A stretch of 64,000 nt of DNA from Acacia acuminata (lineage: Eukaryota > Streptophyta > Magnoliopsida > Fabales > Fabaceae). The notes beneath the pieces were generated by a model. That model saw nothing but the letters and a program-made list of their open reading frames with translations, did not search any database and had not been told where the DNA came from. Both the position numbers and the translations under genes were made by a program. Positions 33,571-46,223 of the stretch are shown one piece after another (position 1 is the stretch's first letter; each line of letters opens with the position of its first letter). The DNA lies in the NCBI GenBank assembly GCA_019022655.1, contig JAFJYI010000014.1:5766001-5830000 (forward strand). Direction: 5' to 3'.

Positions 33571-33720
33571 ATTAGGTTTCACCTGCTTTGGCATTAGGCG
33601 CCCCTGCAATAGCCTCTTACCCTATTTCATAACTGATTGCCTATTAGCTTTCACTTGCTTTGGCATTAGGCGCCCCAGTAATCATCCCTTACCCATTTTC
33701 ATAACTGATTGCCTATTCTA
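33571..33720. repeat. 72-bp tandem dimer
   Basis: ATTAGGTTTCACCTGCTTTG at 33,571 recurs at 33,643 with few changes. Both units contain GCATTAGGCGCCCC and TTTCATAACTGATTGCC. Confidence 0.9.
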
Positions 33721-34008
33721 ATATTTGTCAATCACTGACCATAATATGACAACTGTTCATTACTTTATCTCCAATTGTCATTATTTTTTTTAGTATCATC
33801 AAACATCATTGCTATGTATCCTTATTTTTCTTCTCTTCTACTAGCAGAGGGTGTGTGTGGGGGGTCTGATGGAGAGCAATCATTGAAATAGATGTACTGA
33901 CTATTTTTCTTCACAAACTGTTCGTGTATGGGGTCCAACATGCATTATTTGAATGAAGATAACATTAATAATGCTTCACACACCCAGTACATATGTAAGA
34001 ACAAATAG
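33721..34008. other. non-coding interval
   Basis: Nothing recognised until the LINE target duplication at 33,997. Confidence 0.3.
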
Positions 34009-35102
34009 AGTGGAGAGTTCTCTGTGAAATCTGCCTATAGAGTACTTTCAGGGGACATAAGGGATCAAGGAAGGGATTGGGGACGATTGTGGAAAATCCG
34101 AGCACCCGCTCGCTGCAAGATGCTCCTCTGGTTAGTTGTGAGACAGGGGCTACTTACTAACGTGAACCGAGTGAAGCGACGACTGGCATTGGATCCAAGC
34201 TGTATTCTCTGTGGTGCTGGATTTGAGGATATCATGCATGTCTTTCGAGACTACCCATACTCAAGCTCACTATGGAGAAAAGTGGTACCATGTGAGAGGT
34301 GGCGCAGATTTTTTGATTTGAATTTGTCGGAATGGTTATGGTGGAATGTTAACAGAAAATCAAAGGCAAGTAATGAGTGGGCCTCTCAATTCGTTATTCT
34401 ATGCTGGTGGATTTGGCGAAGGAGGAACTTATTTATATTTGATGGTAAAACAACTTTGAATGATACCATTCTTGCTAGTGCTCGTGCCATGATGGAATGC
34501 ATGAATTCTACAAACAACCGTCTTTCTGGACTAAATCTCCAAGATGTCACCTTAGCACCTACCCGAGAAAGTTAGAGACCGCCGGAGGAGGGTTGGGTGA
34601 AGGTTAATGTAGATGGCGCATTCTCTAGGAGTACCAACCGGAGTGCTTGTGGAGGTCTTGTTAAAGACTCAACTGGAAAATTTCTCATGGGCTTCATACA
34701 CCAAATTGAGAATGGCGACGAGCTCACGGCAGAAATCTGGGCGTGTTTTCTCGGACTGAAGATTGCATGGAATTTAGGGGCTCGGCAGGGTGGTTGGAAA
34801 CGGATTCGACAAAGTGCCTTGATTTGCTTAACCGCAAACAGGGTGGCCAACATAGAGATGCATAGATCATCAGTGAAGTCCAAAGATTGCTCCAAATGGA
34901 TTGGAGTACAAAGATTACATATGCTCCACGTTCGTGTAACTCCGCGGCGGATCTCTTAGCCAAAAAGGGCCTTGAGGCAGGATTAGGGTACTATGAGATT
35001 TATGAACCATCTACAGAGTTAAGGGTTATCCTATATAATGACTGTAATGGGAACTATTCCCATAGATGATAAGTGAGGTATCTCGTTTGTATCAAAAAAA
35101 AA
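34009..35102 (+). mobile_element. 5'-truncated LINE (L1-type)
   Basis: Bounded by AAGAACAAATAG at 33,997-34,008 and AAGAACAAACAG at 35,103-35,114, a 12-bp target duplication with one difference. A poly-A tail stands immediately before the right copy. Only the 3' end of ORF2 is present, the usual outcome of incomplete target-primed reverse transcription. Confidence 0.88.
34024..35069 (+). pseudogene. LINE ORF2 C-terminus: zf-RVT and RNase H-like domains
   Basis: The first frame (34,024-34,575) has the reverse-transcriptase zinc-binding domain (WKIRAPARCKMLLWLVVRQG, CILCGAGFEDIMHVF); the final Cys of the C-x2-C...H...C pattern is replaced. An in-frame TAG at 34,573 separates it from the RNase H-like part, which opens VKVNVDGAFSRSTNRSACGG and contains ELTAEIWACFLGLKIA. 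A frameshift near 34,850 moves the end (YAPRSCNSAADLLAKKGLE) into another frame that stops at 35,067. The reverse transcriptase core is outside the truncation. Confidence 0.88.
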
Positions 35103-35114
35103 AAGAACAAACAG

Positions 35115-35396
35115 AAAAAGGGAGGGTGAAAACCCATATATTAGCAATAATAAATAAATATTCAGGGAATTCTTAAAATATAAAATATAACTCAAATGAC
35201 CAGAACCATCATAGTAAAATGAATTCGTAAAGTCAAGAAATAATTTATAAAGAAAGATAACAAAATTAAAATTTTATGGTTTCGGGTCATTTAATTCTCT
35301 TGGCTTCGGACCAATTAGTCCCAAGATAAGAAATTAAATCTATATGGTTTCTAACTGTTTACTTTTAAGACTGAAAAGTTGTATATAGCTTCTAGC
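35115..35396. other. AT-rich flank holding part of a short tandem repeat
   Basis: The last 60 bases (TATAGCTTCTAGCCATA) belong to a repeat of about 50 bp that continues at 39,500-39,640 on the far side of two insertions. Confidence 0.45.
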
Positions 35397-35401
35397 CATA
35401 C

Positions 35402-38400
35402 TGTAACATCTCATTTTCAAAAGCAGTATATATATTTTTTTTCATCAGAGTAGAGCATCGGAGCGATTGAGTAACTGATATTTATATTCAAAATGCCGTA
35501 AGTCGGGCTGATTACGATGTGCGGTACGTTACACCGAGTGTTTTCAAAAGTAAATAACAAAAGAAGAAAGTCTTTAGGCGAGTCCCTATGCGTGCCGCTT
35601 GCCCTTGTCCCGGTCCGATCCTCCGGATCCACGAGGCTATGGCGGGGAGCCGAGGTTCAATGCCCATTGAACCTCGTATGATTAACCTCATGCTTAAATA
35701 TGACAAAGTATATGTATGATAGATATTCATGGCGTTTCAACAACAATCAATACATAAGCATAAAACAGATGTATTCCAACAGTACATAAGCACACAGCAG
35801 ATGTATCCCATAAGCACACAGCAGATGTAAAGTTATCTATCACATATAAGCATAAAATAAGCATTAGAGTTAGTGCTACAGTACGCGAACGTACCTTTGT
35901 CCGTTTGGGTTTCGACGTCTATCGGCTCGATATGTTCCCGGATTCTCTTAGATATCCTATCACAATATTTCCGCATTACTCTTTTACAAGTAATATCCTA
36001 AGGGATATCTTAGCCACTAATGACCAGTTCACTCCTGGTGAGTTCATTTTCTAATTTATTCCCTTAAAATTTCGTAAAATGCTACTTTCGGCATTTTAGG
36101 CGAATTTCCGCTAATTTTGAAAAACCATAATTAATTCTACAAAAATCAAAATGGAGATCCATAAAATTCCTTGGAATCCTTAGAATGTATATTTGTAATT
36201 AAAAATACTTTTTTTTTGCCCAGATTCATTGAGTCATTCCTAGTTTTAAAGTTTTGAGCCTCGCCGGAATTTTACGAAATTCGTAGACCAACTTTGAGAA
36301 TTCCTATCTCACGTACAGAGCTCAAATTAATACATTCTAGACATTTTTGAAAATCCCTATATGTCTAATTTAACCATGAAGTTTCTCAGAATTTTATAAC
36401 TTCATCTTCTTCATAAAATACTTGGCATTTTTAACACGACTCCGAAATCGCTAACCAGATGAAATTTCGCCGAGTTTCGCTACTTTGATCTTCAACTTCC
36501 AAAAAGTTTTGCTCCAACACTTGTTTCATCATTTTTTTGAAATAAATCTAATTTTAACCATAAAAGCACGAAAATAAAATAATATTGGAAGATTAAAGAT
36601 CAAAACAACAATTTAACTATGAACATAAAGACTAAAACTCAAGAACTTACCTAGAACTTTCTCCTTCTTCTTCTAGCTTCCCACTCTCACTCTCTTCACT
36701 CCATAATCAGATGCTATGCTTGTTTTTGGTGTGAAGAATAATGAAAACCAAGCCCTCTATTTATAGTAAATTGTCATGGCAATTGTGGTAATTTATTTGA
36801 ACTTCTTCATCTTGGATTTAAACCATAGGATTTAGGTTAATTGGTGAAGCTCCATCCTCACCCTTGGATCTTGCCTTAGTGAATAAGTTAACATATCCAC
36901 CTCTTCTCCCTCTCCCAACCGTGTCCTCATTCTCACTCCCTTCCTCTTCCATTTAATTTTCATTAAAGAGGCCATGTGAACCCATGTGCAACATTAATTC
37001 CCTTATCCTAAGTACAATTCCTCTCACCAATTTGTCCCCTCCATCAATGTTAATTAGTATGTGTGTATAATTAAATAATAAACAACTATCCTACCCCTTT
37101 CTCAAACCACAAAGTTCGAACCCCTCCTCCTTTCATCTTGCGTTGATTTTGTATTTCAATTTTTAGTTACATTAGGAGTCTTGTAACTAGATGAAAGATG
37201 AAGGTTGGTTGCCAACTAGCACAAACATACTTAGGGGTTTTTATGAACCTTCATTTCAAGGTTTTTTATTAGCTTCTTAACTTTAATATTATGGCTCAAT
37301 TAAATATCTCTAATTGCCTTTTATCATTTCAGAATTAATTACAAATTGGGTAAAGATTATGATGATACTTAATCCCAAACTTAGAATATATTTTTTTAAA
37401 GATAAATCCTTACATCTAATCCATAATTAAAATTACTTATCAATCCAATAATTTTGCTAAGGATTTAGTTTACTTGTATCTTGAATTTTTTTACTTGGGT
37501 TAACTTTACAATAAATTAATTAATCCCTTTATTCCTTCACACACATTCATAGATAAAATACTCATACACATACACATACATATATCACACGCCACCTCCC
37601 TCCCATTTCTCTCTCATCTTTATTCAATCTTATCTTCTTCCATTGCCTCAAAAGTCTTGGAAGTACATTATCTCTTTATCTTGAATTAATTGCTTCGTTT
37701 GTGATCCATTTAGGCATGTGTTTTTGGTTTAATTGTTAAACAATTGAATTCTTCTTCTTCAAGCCATATTAAACCGTGACTTGCTTCATCTTCTTTTTTT
37801 TTTAATTTAACCAAAAATTCGCCCCTTCTAAATAAATATTGGGGGATGTTGATTTAATTATGTTATAATCCTTAATATAATGTTTTAGCGGTTATCAAGT
37901 CTAATTGTTAATTTATGATAGGTTACTATACTTATTATGATTATTTGAAACTCATTTGATGCTAATCTTACTCCTTTATTAGCCTTTATTTACTAATTAT
38001 TCTCATGTATTCTTAATTATGACTTTTTAAGTTAATTTATTGATTAATCATAAAAATTACTTTAATCACTTCAATTATTGCAATTTAAATTGCCCATTAG
38101 TTGTTGCTAATTTTTCTCTAATTGATTTTATCATATCTAGAGGTTAAGATATCAATTTAGAATATATTATGATTTCCTATATTAAAATAATTACACCATA
38201 ATATTTGAGACCACATATTCACTTTATTTTAATAGCCACTATTTGCCCACAAATATTATTTATGAGGAATATTAATCTTAGGGTATTTTATAATCCCTAT
38301 TTGAGACTTAGGAGGGTTGGTTCTCATTCTATTAGATTCTAAGCAAAAATTGTCCTAGAAATTTAATAATAAGAAACCAATAATTTAGAGACAACATACT

Positions 38401-38470
38401 CTCCTATTAGAGCAGGTATTATTTATCAAAATATTGTATTAAAGATAAAAAACAATTTTGGGGTATTATA
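35402..38470 (-). mobile_element. 3.07-kb solo LTR, probably Ty3/gypsy
   Basis: Starts TGTAACATC and ends GGGGTATTATA, the decayed inverse of TGTAA-type gypsy LTR ends. It is flanked by the 5-bp duplication CATAC (35,397-35,401 and 38,471-38,475). No internal domain or second LTR is seen. On the minus strand a strong TATA box (TATAAATAGAGG) occurs near 36,755, suggesting minus orientation. The last expected CA reads TA, so one end base has mutated. Confidence 0.75.
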
Positions 38471-38486
38471 CATACAATAAGATAAA

Positions 38487-39497
38487 GAGTAAAATGCTCT
38501 AACCACCCATACGCTTTGCCTTAATTTACAGACCTCCCATCTATTTTGAAAACCCATAGAAACCTTCCTTAAAATTTGAGTAAAATACTTTGACCATCCT
38601 CATGTTTTGCCTTAATTACACAGACCTCCCCTCTATTTGAAAACCCATAGAAACCTCCCTTAAAATTAAAATGTATGTTACACAAACCTTCCTTATATTT
38701 TAAGATTCTATTTCCATCTACCCAAACCATTAGTTAACTGTTAAGTTTGACTTTTGATTTTTTTTTTTATTACCAAAATGTCCCTCTTCAATATTAGAAT
38801 TATTTAAGTATATAAAACCAAATTTATACAGCCAAAAATGTATTCTAATAGATTTTTTAACTTTTTAATTTGTCAAAAAAATTGTTAATTTTGACATTAT
38901 AAATTAGTTTTGACCTAAAAATATAAATTAAACACATATATTTTTTTCAAATATAATAAACTATATAACTTTGAGATTTCATGTGTCATTTAAATTTCTA
39001 ATTTAATAATTTTTTCACAAATATTTATAAACACATTTGATCAAGCACACGTTTATTTAAAAACTTATTTGAATATTCAACATTCGTAATATTTACATTA
39101 ACCAATACTAAAATAATTAAAGAGATAACTATTTGTAAAGATAAAAAAACTCTTAAATTATTTAAAACAATATTAGTCAAAATATAAAGTTAAAACTAGG
39201 GATTAAGTATTAAAGGTAAAATAATATATAAATTTTAATTAAAAATATATTTTTGGAATATTTTTAGAATAGTCTTAACATAGTTAATTATTTGGACTTA
39301 AGTGTATGTTTTCAAAATAGAGGGGAGATTTGTGTAATTAAGGCAAAATAGAAGGGTGGTTAGAGTATTTTACTCATACAAGGGAGGTTTGTGTAACATA
39401 CATTTTAATTTTAAGGGAGGTTTCTATGGGTTTTCAAAATAGAGGGGAGGTCCGTATAATTACGACAAAACAAGAGGGTGGTTAGAATATTTTACTC
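38487..39497. mobile_element. non-autonomous Mutator-like element with long TIRs
   Basis: 1,011 bp flanked by perfect 9-bp duplications TAAGATAAA (38,478-38,486 and 39,498-39,506). The ends start GAGTAAAATGCTCTAACCAC and GAGTAAAATATTCTAACCAC. The inverted repeats extend over about 230 bp and contain an internal duplication of the motif CCTCTATTTTGAAAACCCAT. The centre has no transposase. Confidence 0.87.
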
Positions 39498-39506
39498 TAA
39501 GATAAA

Positions 39507-40250
39507 AGATGAAGAGTTATATGGCTTCTGGCTATATAATAAGATAGAAGATGAAAAGTTACATAGCTTCTAGCCATGTAATCACAAAATAGGAATAAAA
39601 GGAATATGACTTCTAGCTATATAATTCAAAATAGGAAATCAAAGCAATATATCTTGGAAATATATTTTGATTTAATAATAAGAAGTTAGAGATGTATGAC
39701 ATCTAACAATAGTAAAATAACATATATAAGAAGGCAGAAGTATAAAAAAATTTATACTACAATACTTGACAGTCTTTTACAAAGAACTGTTATATATTTT
39801 TTAAATTCCTTAACGGTTTAAAATGGTAACCTTCATATATAAAAAGGCGGGATTATGAAAAATGTCAAATATAACAAGGAGACAAGATTCTATAAAAAAG
39901 TTTTCTGACAATACATTATGGTTCTTTACAAAAAACCGTTAATTATTATTTAATATAAACATTTGTGATATTGAAAAATAAAATTTATTTGACAATATAT
40001 TACGCCTCTTTATAAAGAACAGTTAAGTATTTTGTAATATATAAAAAATATCTGATAATACATTATGATTCTTTAAAAAGAACCATTAAGTAATCTAATA
40101 ATATATCAATATATTTTTTTATTGATATATTAATTAATATTACGGACAATACAATACATTACAGTTCTTTTCAAAGAACCCTTAAATATTATTTTATCTA
40201 AAAAGGCGGGATTCTAAAAAATATCAAATATAAGGAGGCGGGATTCGAAA
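39507..40250. repeat. hairpin-bearing degenerate repeat array
   Basis: Near 39,765, 39,910, 39,995, 40,060 and 40,150 a motif of the form ACAATACATTAYGGTTCTTT followed by a reverse-complementary AAAGAACC half recurs every 70-150 bp. Interspersed are copies of AAAAAGGCGGGATT (39,842, 40,197, 40,235). At the left, about 50-bp units with TAGCTTCTAGCCAT continue the array interrupted by the two insertions to the left. No coding potential. Confidence 0.7.
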
Positions 40251-41225
40251 AAAAAAAAAAAAAAAAAATCTATTTGATGCACCTCTTCCAACTCCTAAAA
40301 GTGCTAAGTAACAACCAAGAGGGGGTGAATTAGGTGATTTAAAAAATTTTAGACTAAGCAAGCTTGGTGAATAACTTAGCAAGGAAGGAATGAAAGAAAA
40401 GTTGAGACATAGAAATGTATACTAGTTCAATCACAAAGTTTTGACCTACGTCTAGTCCCCAGAGAGCCTTAGGGATTTTCACTATCTTTTTGAACGATTA
40501 CACACTCTGCAATGAGCTTTCCTCACAAGACTCACTCCCCCTTACAAGTTATAAATTCCCGCACTTAAAGTCTCACTGCCTTGAGATTTTTACAAGCAAT
40601 ATAATCAAATGGTAAATTCTCTCACAAAGTAGATAAATGAACACTGATGTACAGAATATCTGAAGATATTAAATGATACTAAATGAACAAAAAAGAGCAG
40701 TTAATGAAATTGAGCGGTGGTAGTTCGGTGGTATTACTCCGTATTGAATGCTCTTCATATTTATAGTTGAACACCATTGATGATCGTTGAGAAGCTTTAA
40801 TGTATCCGTTGTGAGTAATAAATGTTACCGTTAGTCAGTAAACGCTTATGTTACTCACAAGTTGGAATTCGTGGAATATTTGAAGTTTTGGTCGCTATCA
40901 CTTCACTTCATACGACATTCCTTCTTTCAATATGACATTGCTATCATTTTCTTGGAATGGGTATAGCGAGAAAATATGTTCTTTTTGTCTGCTCTGAGTT
41001 CATTGTCGTGTGTGTGCTCACTTACGTAACTTCATTTAATACTTATGACACAAATCTAGCTTTTGGAGATTTTGTGGTTACTCCATCAATTTAATCATCT
41101 AAAACTCATTAATAAACAAGTTAAATAGCATTGAGAATAATAATAAGTGATAATATGAAGTAATGGATTGATAATCAGTAAATTTGAATTCAAGATATGA
41201 TGATGTCTTTGAGAAGTAGCCAACA

Positions 41226-41873
41226 CTCGAGTTGCATTCATCTTAACTCGAGTGGCACACTTGAGTTTTGTTCTACAACACTCGAGTGTAGATGTTTTTG
41301 CTCTCAAAAGAAAGATTGTTTCAAAAACAAAGTTATGTTGGAAATAAGCTTTCAATAGGGACACTCGAGTTTTGTAATTCCACACTTGAAAGTGAAACTT
41401 GAGTGTTCTTTCTTAATACTCGAGTTTTGGCATTTTGAGAGTTTGGTAGTAGAGTGTTCTAAGATAAATTTTAGTGGAAAACATTAAAGTCTACCAGATT
41501 TCGATTGTCTGAATCACATTCAAGTTGTAAACTCAAGTGTCACCAAATGACACTTCAAGTGTGTCAAAGTCCTTCATCGAGTATACTTAACGTCAAAGAG
41601 GTTGAAGTTAAAGAATTACCTTGGAACTTGAGTTTTGTTCAGGAAACTCGAGTGTTACCTTTGTTTGTTCTAGAATGAATAAAGTGTTAGCCTTGAAGCG
41701 TTGGAGCACTTCAAGTGTTTGACAACTTCTTTTCGATTTTAAGATTGATACTCGAATGTTTCGAGTAAAACTCGAGTGTGTGTATGCATCGGACACTTTA
41801 AAATTGACTTTCGATTCAAGTTTTGGTTTCAATAAATGTATTTTCCTTGCGTATTAATTAATACACACTCGAG
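41226..41873. repeat. cluster of ACTCGAGT palindromes
   Basis: CTCGAG occurs eight times in 648 bp (41,226; 41,247; 41,281; 41,364; 41,419; 41,647; 41,771; 41,868), most inside ACTCGAG or CACTCGAGT, with further CTTGAG variants between. It lies in the presumed LTR of the relic. Confidence 0.9.
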
Positions 41874-42109
41874 TAACTTGAAGCATCAAGTCCACATCCT
41901 TTGCAAGTAGTTGTTATCTTCAAAACTTATAAACCAAGAACTAATATTCTCCTCTTTTTTAATGATGACAACACTTGTCAATATTTTGAAAATAGTTTTT
42001 AGAGAAAAGAAAACTTTGAAATCACCAAGAATATGCTATGCAATGGAGGATCATATAATATAAGAGGCACTTGTATTGATAATCAAAAAAGCCACAAGGT
42101 TAGTACAGT

Positions 42110-45100
42110 TCAAGTGTCATGAGTCAAAATACATAAGTAGTGAAAATACATAAAAGAAGAAAAACATTCAGGCAAAAAGGTAGGAGAAGTGAGATCAGAG
42201 GGAGCAACTGATTGAAAGGGAGCTGGGGGAGGAGGTGTGTAAACAATGATAGCAATGGAAGGTGGAGAAGTGGTGGTAGTAGTGGAGAGGTTAAGTGGAG
42301 GATAAGGTAGAAGAAGAGAGTGGATGGAGTGTGGGTTCAAGGACAAGCTGAGGAGGTGAAGGAGTAGAACAGATGGGCTCGGTGGGAGTAGGCTCGTGAG
42401 GGGGTGAAGTCCCTGAAGGACCAATACCATCATCAGGGAATGGCTCAAGGACAGGAAAACCCATATTGTGAAACATATCCTCAAGTCTTTGAAAACTCTT
42501 AGTGTGCTCCTCCAGTCTTTGAAAACTCTTAGTGTGCTCATCCTGAGTCTTAAAGAGCTTGTCGAAATTGGTATTCACCTCTCCACCCAAGATTCTTATC
42601 TGAGTCTTCAGATCAGCAATCATTTGATGGAATGAGGCTATCATAGGGGTAGTCAAGGAATCAACAACCTCGTGAACAACCTTTTCAGACAAAGGTTGTA
42701 GAGAAGCACCAAAAAATGTAGGAGCCTAAGTGGAAGCAAAAGGGGTAGCAGCTGGAGATGATTGAGCCTCATTAGCTTGTGTAGAGGTTGCCTTGGTGTA
42801 ACACCCCCAAATTTCTAACAATTATAATAACTTAAAAGCGCAATAATTTTTAAGATTAATTATTGAAAGTCAAAATAAACTACTTTGGGAAGTGTTCGCC
42901 ACACTTGTGTCTTGGGACAAGTGTAAGGCTAACTTATTACAATAACGTAAATCCAAACTTAAACAAAAATGTTTTATTCAAAGCATAAAATAAAATAAAA
43001 CTAGCTAGAATTAGTGACTATTCTTCCTCACTCCTCGCTAGCCCCAACCTCCTGTTTCACCGAAATTATGTTCCCCTAAGGATCATCGTAGCCCATGAAT
43101 ACAAACATCGGCAAAGCCGGTAATCCTAATAAAACAAAGATGAGATAGCTCAAATATATTAATCAAATTAAATATATAATCACATAGTAATTGAATCAAA
43201 TATCAATTTCAATATTCATCATATCTATATATTCACATCAAATCAAATATTATTTATTATCTTTTTTAAATTTATTTAGACGGAAACCCCCGCCGTCTAT
43301 TTAGTGGGATGAGAACCATGGTAGACCTAGGATATCCTGCTGATCTACCCGTGACACGGGAAACCACACGATCACAATCAATCAAATTGGTCATAAAACA
43401 TTTCATCCTAATGTGCACACCTCTTCTCAAAGTTGCTACTAGTGTCCCGGAAACCTGCCAGACACCACTTTAGGAAGAACGGATATATCGGAGGCATAAA
43501 GCCTAAGGGTTGTGTTCATCACTTTAGGAGGTACCATTCCAAAGCTATCCTCCCATTGTTAAATTATTTTAAAATACACGCATATAATAAATGGATTTCT
43601 CAATATATATATATATATATATACACTAATGGAAGGCATTTATGGGTTTCAATAAAAAGAAGACAAAAGGCGTACATATATTATGTATAATAATGAAAGG
43701 ATATAAATATTTGTGTTTCAATCTCAAAAATTGAGGCATCCAAAGGCAAAAAAACCTACAGGTAAATATGACATGCAAAAGTTAATGGCTTGCAAAAGTT
43801 AAATGGCTTGTAGGAAAGGACGTACATGTGTATATATATATATATATATATATTCATGAACCATGAAGCAAAAGTCAAATGGAAAAAAGGACGAACAGGT
43901 ATATATATATATATATATATATTCATGAACCATGAAGCAAAAGTTAAATGGCTTGGAAAAAGCTAATCAAGTAAGCCGAGAAGAAGAATTATGTATAAAT
44001 ACAAGAAGGTGTTTTGTTCTCCCTAGGTTTAGGAATTAGGGTTATATATAATATATTTTACATATAACAATCACATATGATATATTTAGGATCATAATTA
44101 CTTATCCTAAGACTCATGGGATTACCTGGTCTCCATTTTGCTAGTCTCTTAGAAGAATAATTGACACTGAGAAAGAATAAAGGATGTAGTAGAAGAGAAG
44201 AAGAATATTCAGGGTTAGGCTAGACCTCTATTTATAACTTAAAATTAGGGTTTAGCTTTGGGCTCTTTTACTCTTGCCAATTCATTAATAGGGTATATTA
44301 AATTAAATCAATCAACCATGATGTGAATTTAATATGATTTGGTTGACAAGTAACGGACTTATTACCTAAAACAATCATGGTGTGAATTTAATGTGACTTG
44401 GTTGACAAGTAGTGGACTTATTACCTAAAACCTCTTTTTTAGTGCATAAGCTGAAAATTCCTAAGGTAATTAGGACTAGGAGTTTCGGCCCACCAAGGTT
44501 CTAAAAAAAACGTGGGCAATTACTATTAATAATAATCTGGGCTATTACACTTGGTCTTGGAGGGCCTTTGATTGAATGATATCCTCATTCGGTTTAAGTG
44601 ACTCTGGCCAAACATAGGGGGCTTAACTGCTTTTTCATCGCCCTCATATTTTTTTGTAAAACAGGATGAGAAAGACAAGGTTTGGAAAGGGAATTGTAGT
44701 CTTGGTATGTGATCCCCATCTGAAGTTCTCATCTCAGTCAGGACCCACTCGCCAATGTTATGAGGTTTCTTAGAGATGATGGAGGCTAATAGGGAATAGT
44801 CTTTTCTGGAAAAAGTGGGTAAAGTTGTCCCCTTTTTGAACCAAATTTCTATAATAGATGTACCATATAGCTCTGTGGGTAGGAGGCATTTCAACAGGAT
44901 CAAAAGTAAGAGGTCCTAATGGTTCACCTGGTCGTAATATAGAAAATATTTCCTCATCAGATAAGGTGTCCCCAGGCTCAGAAGAGGGATCATTAATACC
45001 TAAAATGGTATTAATGGAAGCAGCAGTGAGTGAAATTCTCTTCCCCCTGAAAACAATTTCTAGTCTCTTCTCCACGACATCATCATTCTCATCAACTCTA

Positions 45101-45246
45101 TTAGCTATCCTCATATAGAAATAAAAGGCTTTCATAAAAGAAGGACAATAAACAGTACGTAAGGCCAACAGGGGTTCAAAGGATTTAAGCCTGGGAGAAA
45201 AATCGAGAACACACTCATCACTTAGCTTAATAAGGTCCACATACAC
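42110..45246 (-). pseudogene. 'putative plant transposon protein'-like ORF, interrupted
   Basis: The N-terminal part (45,246-44,770) reads FYFYMRIANRVDENDDVVEK, then VFRGKRISLTAASINTILGI. This resembles the conserved domain of plant retroelement-associated 'transposon protein' ORFs of unknown activity. It continues in a second frame (44,903-44,550) with SIISKKPHNIGEWVLTEMRT. After the solo LTR it resumes at 42,790 (KATSTQANEAQSSPAATP), meets an in-frame stop near 42,730, and goes on with a helical stretch and a duplicated HTKSFQRLE heptad unit, then a Pro-rich tail. Frames change at least twice. No enzymatic motif is seen. Confidence 0.55.
42797..44549 (-). mobile_element. 1.75-kb solo LTR with perfect target duplication
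   Basis: Begins TGTAACACCCCC and ends GGGCTATTACA, flanked by CTTGG at 42,792-42,796 and 44,550-44,554. Such ends are typical of Ty3/gypsy LTRs. On the minus strand a TATA box (GTTATAAATAGAGG) lies near 44,240. It contains (TA)n runs and two near-identical blocks around ATTCATGAACCATGAAGCAA (43,852 and 43,921). No internal domain, so it formed by LTR-LTR recombination. Confidence 0.93.
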
Positions 45247-46223
45247 AGTTGGGCAAAATCATCGTGTCCCATAATGATCTTGAAAATATTTCACATCAGT
45301 TGTGGTTTCTAGTTATTTTGGCATGTCTAGTAGGGAGTTTCAAAATACGTGCGTGGGAAGCCCCTGAACCTTGGTTTGGTTAAGGCTTAGATTCCAACTA
45401 GTTGTTCAGGTGCTTGATATGCTTTATGGCAAGGTGCAAGATAAGCTTCTTGCTCCTTAGTTTCCTTTAAATGGGGGAAAAGGGAAAGTGTGCATGTAAG
45501 GTAACCCCTAGATTGATTTATTTACTTTTGGAGGTAAATTTATTGGTAAAATTGTTGCATAAACTACTTATGGAAACTCTAGTTGAACTCTAGTGGCAAC
45601 ATTATGATATATTCCCCTTGTGTTATACATGGGTTTAGTGGGAATCGACTTTGGTAAGTGAGGAAAGCATATTAAGGAATAGAGATTTGTTGTCCGTTAG
45701 CCAATGATGGGTGAATTTGAGAAAAATGTTTTATCAATGGTAAAGAAGGAAATTTTAACTTATTGGATGGTTTGGGCAAAATATAATTAGATGAAAAGTC
45801 AGTTAAATTGAATACAAGGATATGTGGACTCTCTCTGATACCCCTTCTTTTTTCTTTTTTGTGATTTTGAGTTTATTCTTCATTATGCCTATATTTGGAT
45901 GTAAATCTTTGTCTTCTATAATTGTGACTGTTACATAGTGGAAGCATTAAAAGTTTTGTTTTATTGTTAATATGCTTGCTTCACTTGGGATGCACCTCGC
46001 ATTTTCCTGATGGATGTCCTATTGAGAAAGAAAGAATCGATTATGTTACCTATTTCTACCTTTTCTTAGGGCGAGACATGGGAAATATGTATGGATTTTC
46101 TTATGACTCAATATTTGAAACGTTCTATTGTTCTTAGGCCACTGCTTCCCCCCTTTCTTGGTGTTGTGTTTATCCTGAACTTATTTGTACTCCAATATCT
46201 TATTATTATGGTATACTGGACAG
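45247..46223. other. non-coding interval
   Basis: No gene recognised. The right end may be intron of the PTM-like fragment that follows. Confidence 0.3.

Larger units (their letters stand above)
40290..45246 (-). mobile_element. retroelement relic with a plant-transposon-like ORF
   Basis: On the minus strand the coding-like part (45,246 to about 42,110) is followed by a purine-rich stretch (AAAAAAGAGGAGAATATTAG at 41,960-41,941) preceded by TGTTGTCATCATT. This resembles the polypurine-tract context of large plant LTR elements. The next 1.65 kb, down to about 40,290, would be its LTR, beginning with the ACTCGAGT-rich zone. The second LTR and precise ends are not identified. A gypsy solo LTR has jumped into the ORF. 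Confidence 0.5.

Noticed and set aside
39760..40250. CRISPR-like spaced repeats
   Set aside because: Plant nuclear context, repeats are degenerate with unequal spacing and no cas genes.
42110..42541. 143-codon minus-strand ORF with Ser/Leu/Pro-rich sequence
   Set aside because: Frame shadow of the retroelement ORF at 42,291-42,692.
43433..43690. 85-codon ORF
   Set aside because: Inside a solo LTR and spanning a TA microsatellite.
44858..45118. 86-codon plus-strand ORF
   Set aside because: Complement of the better supported minus-strand transposon-like ORF.
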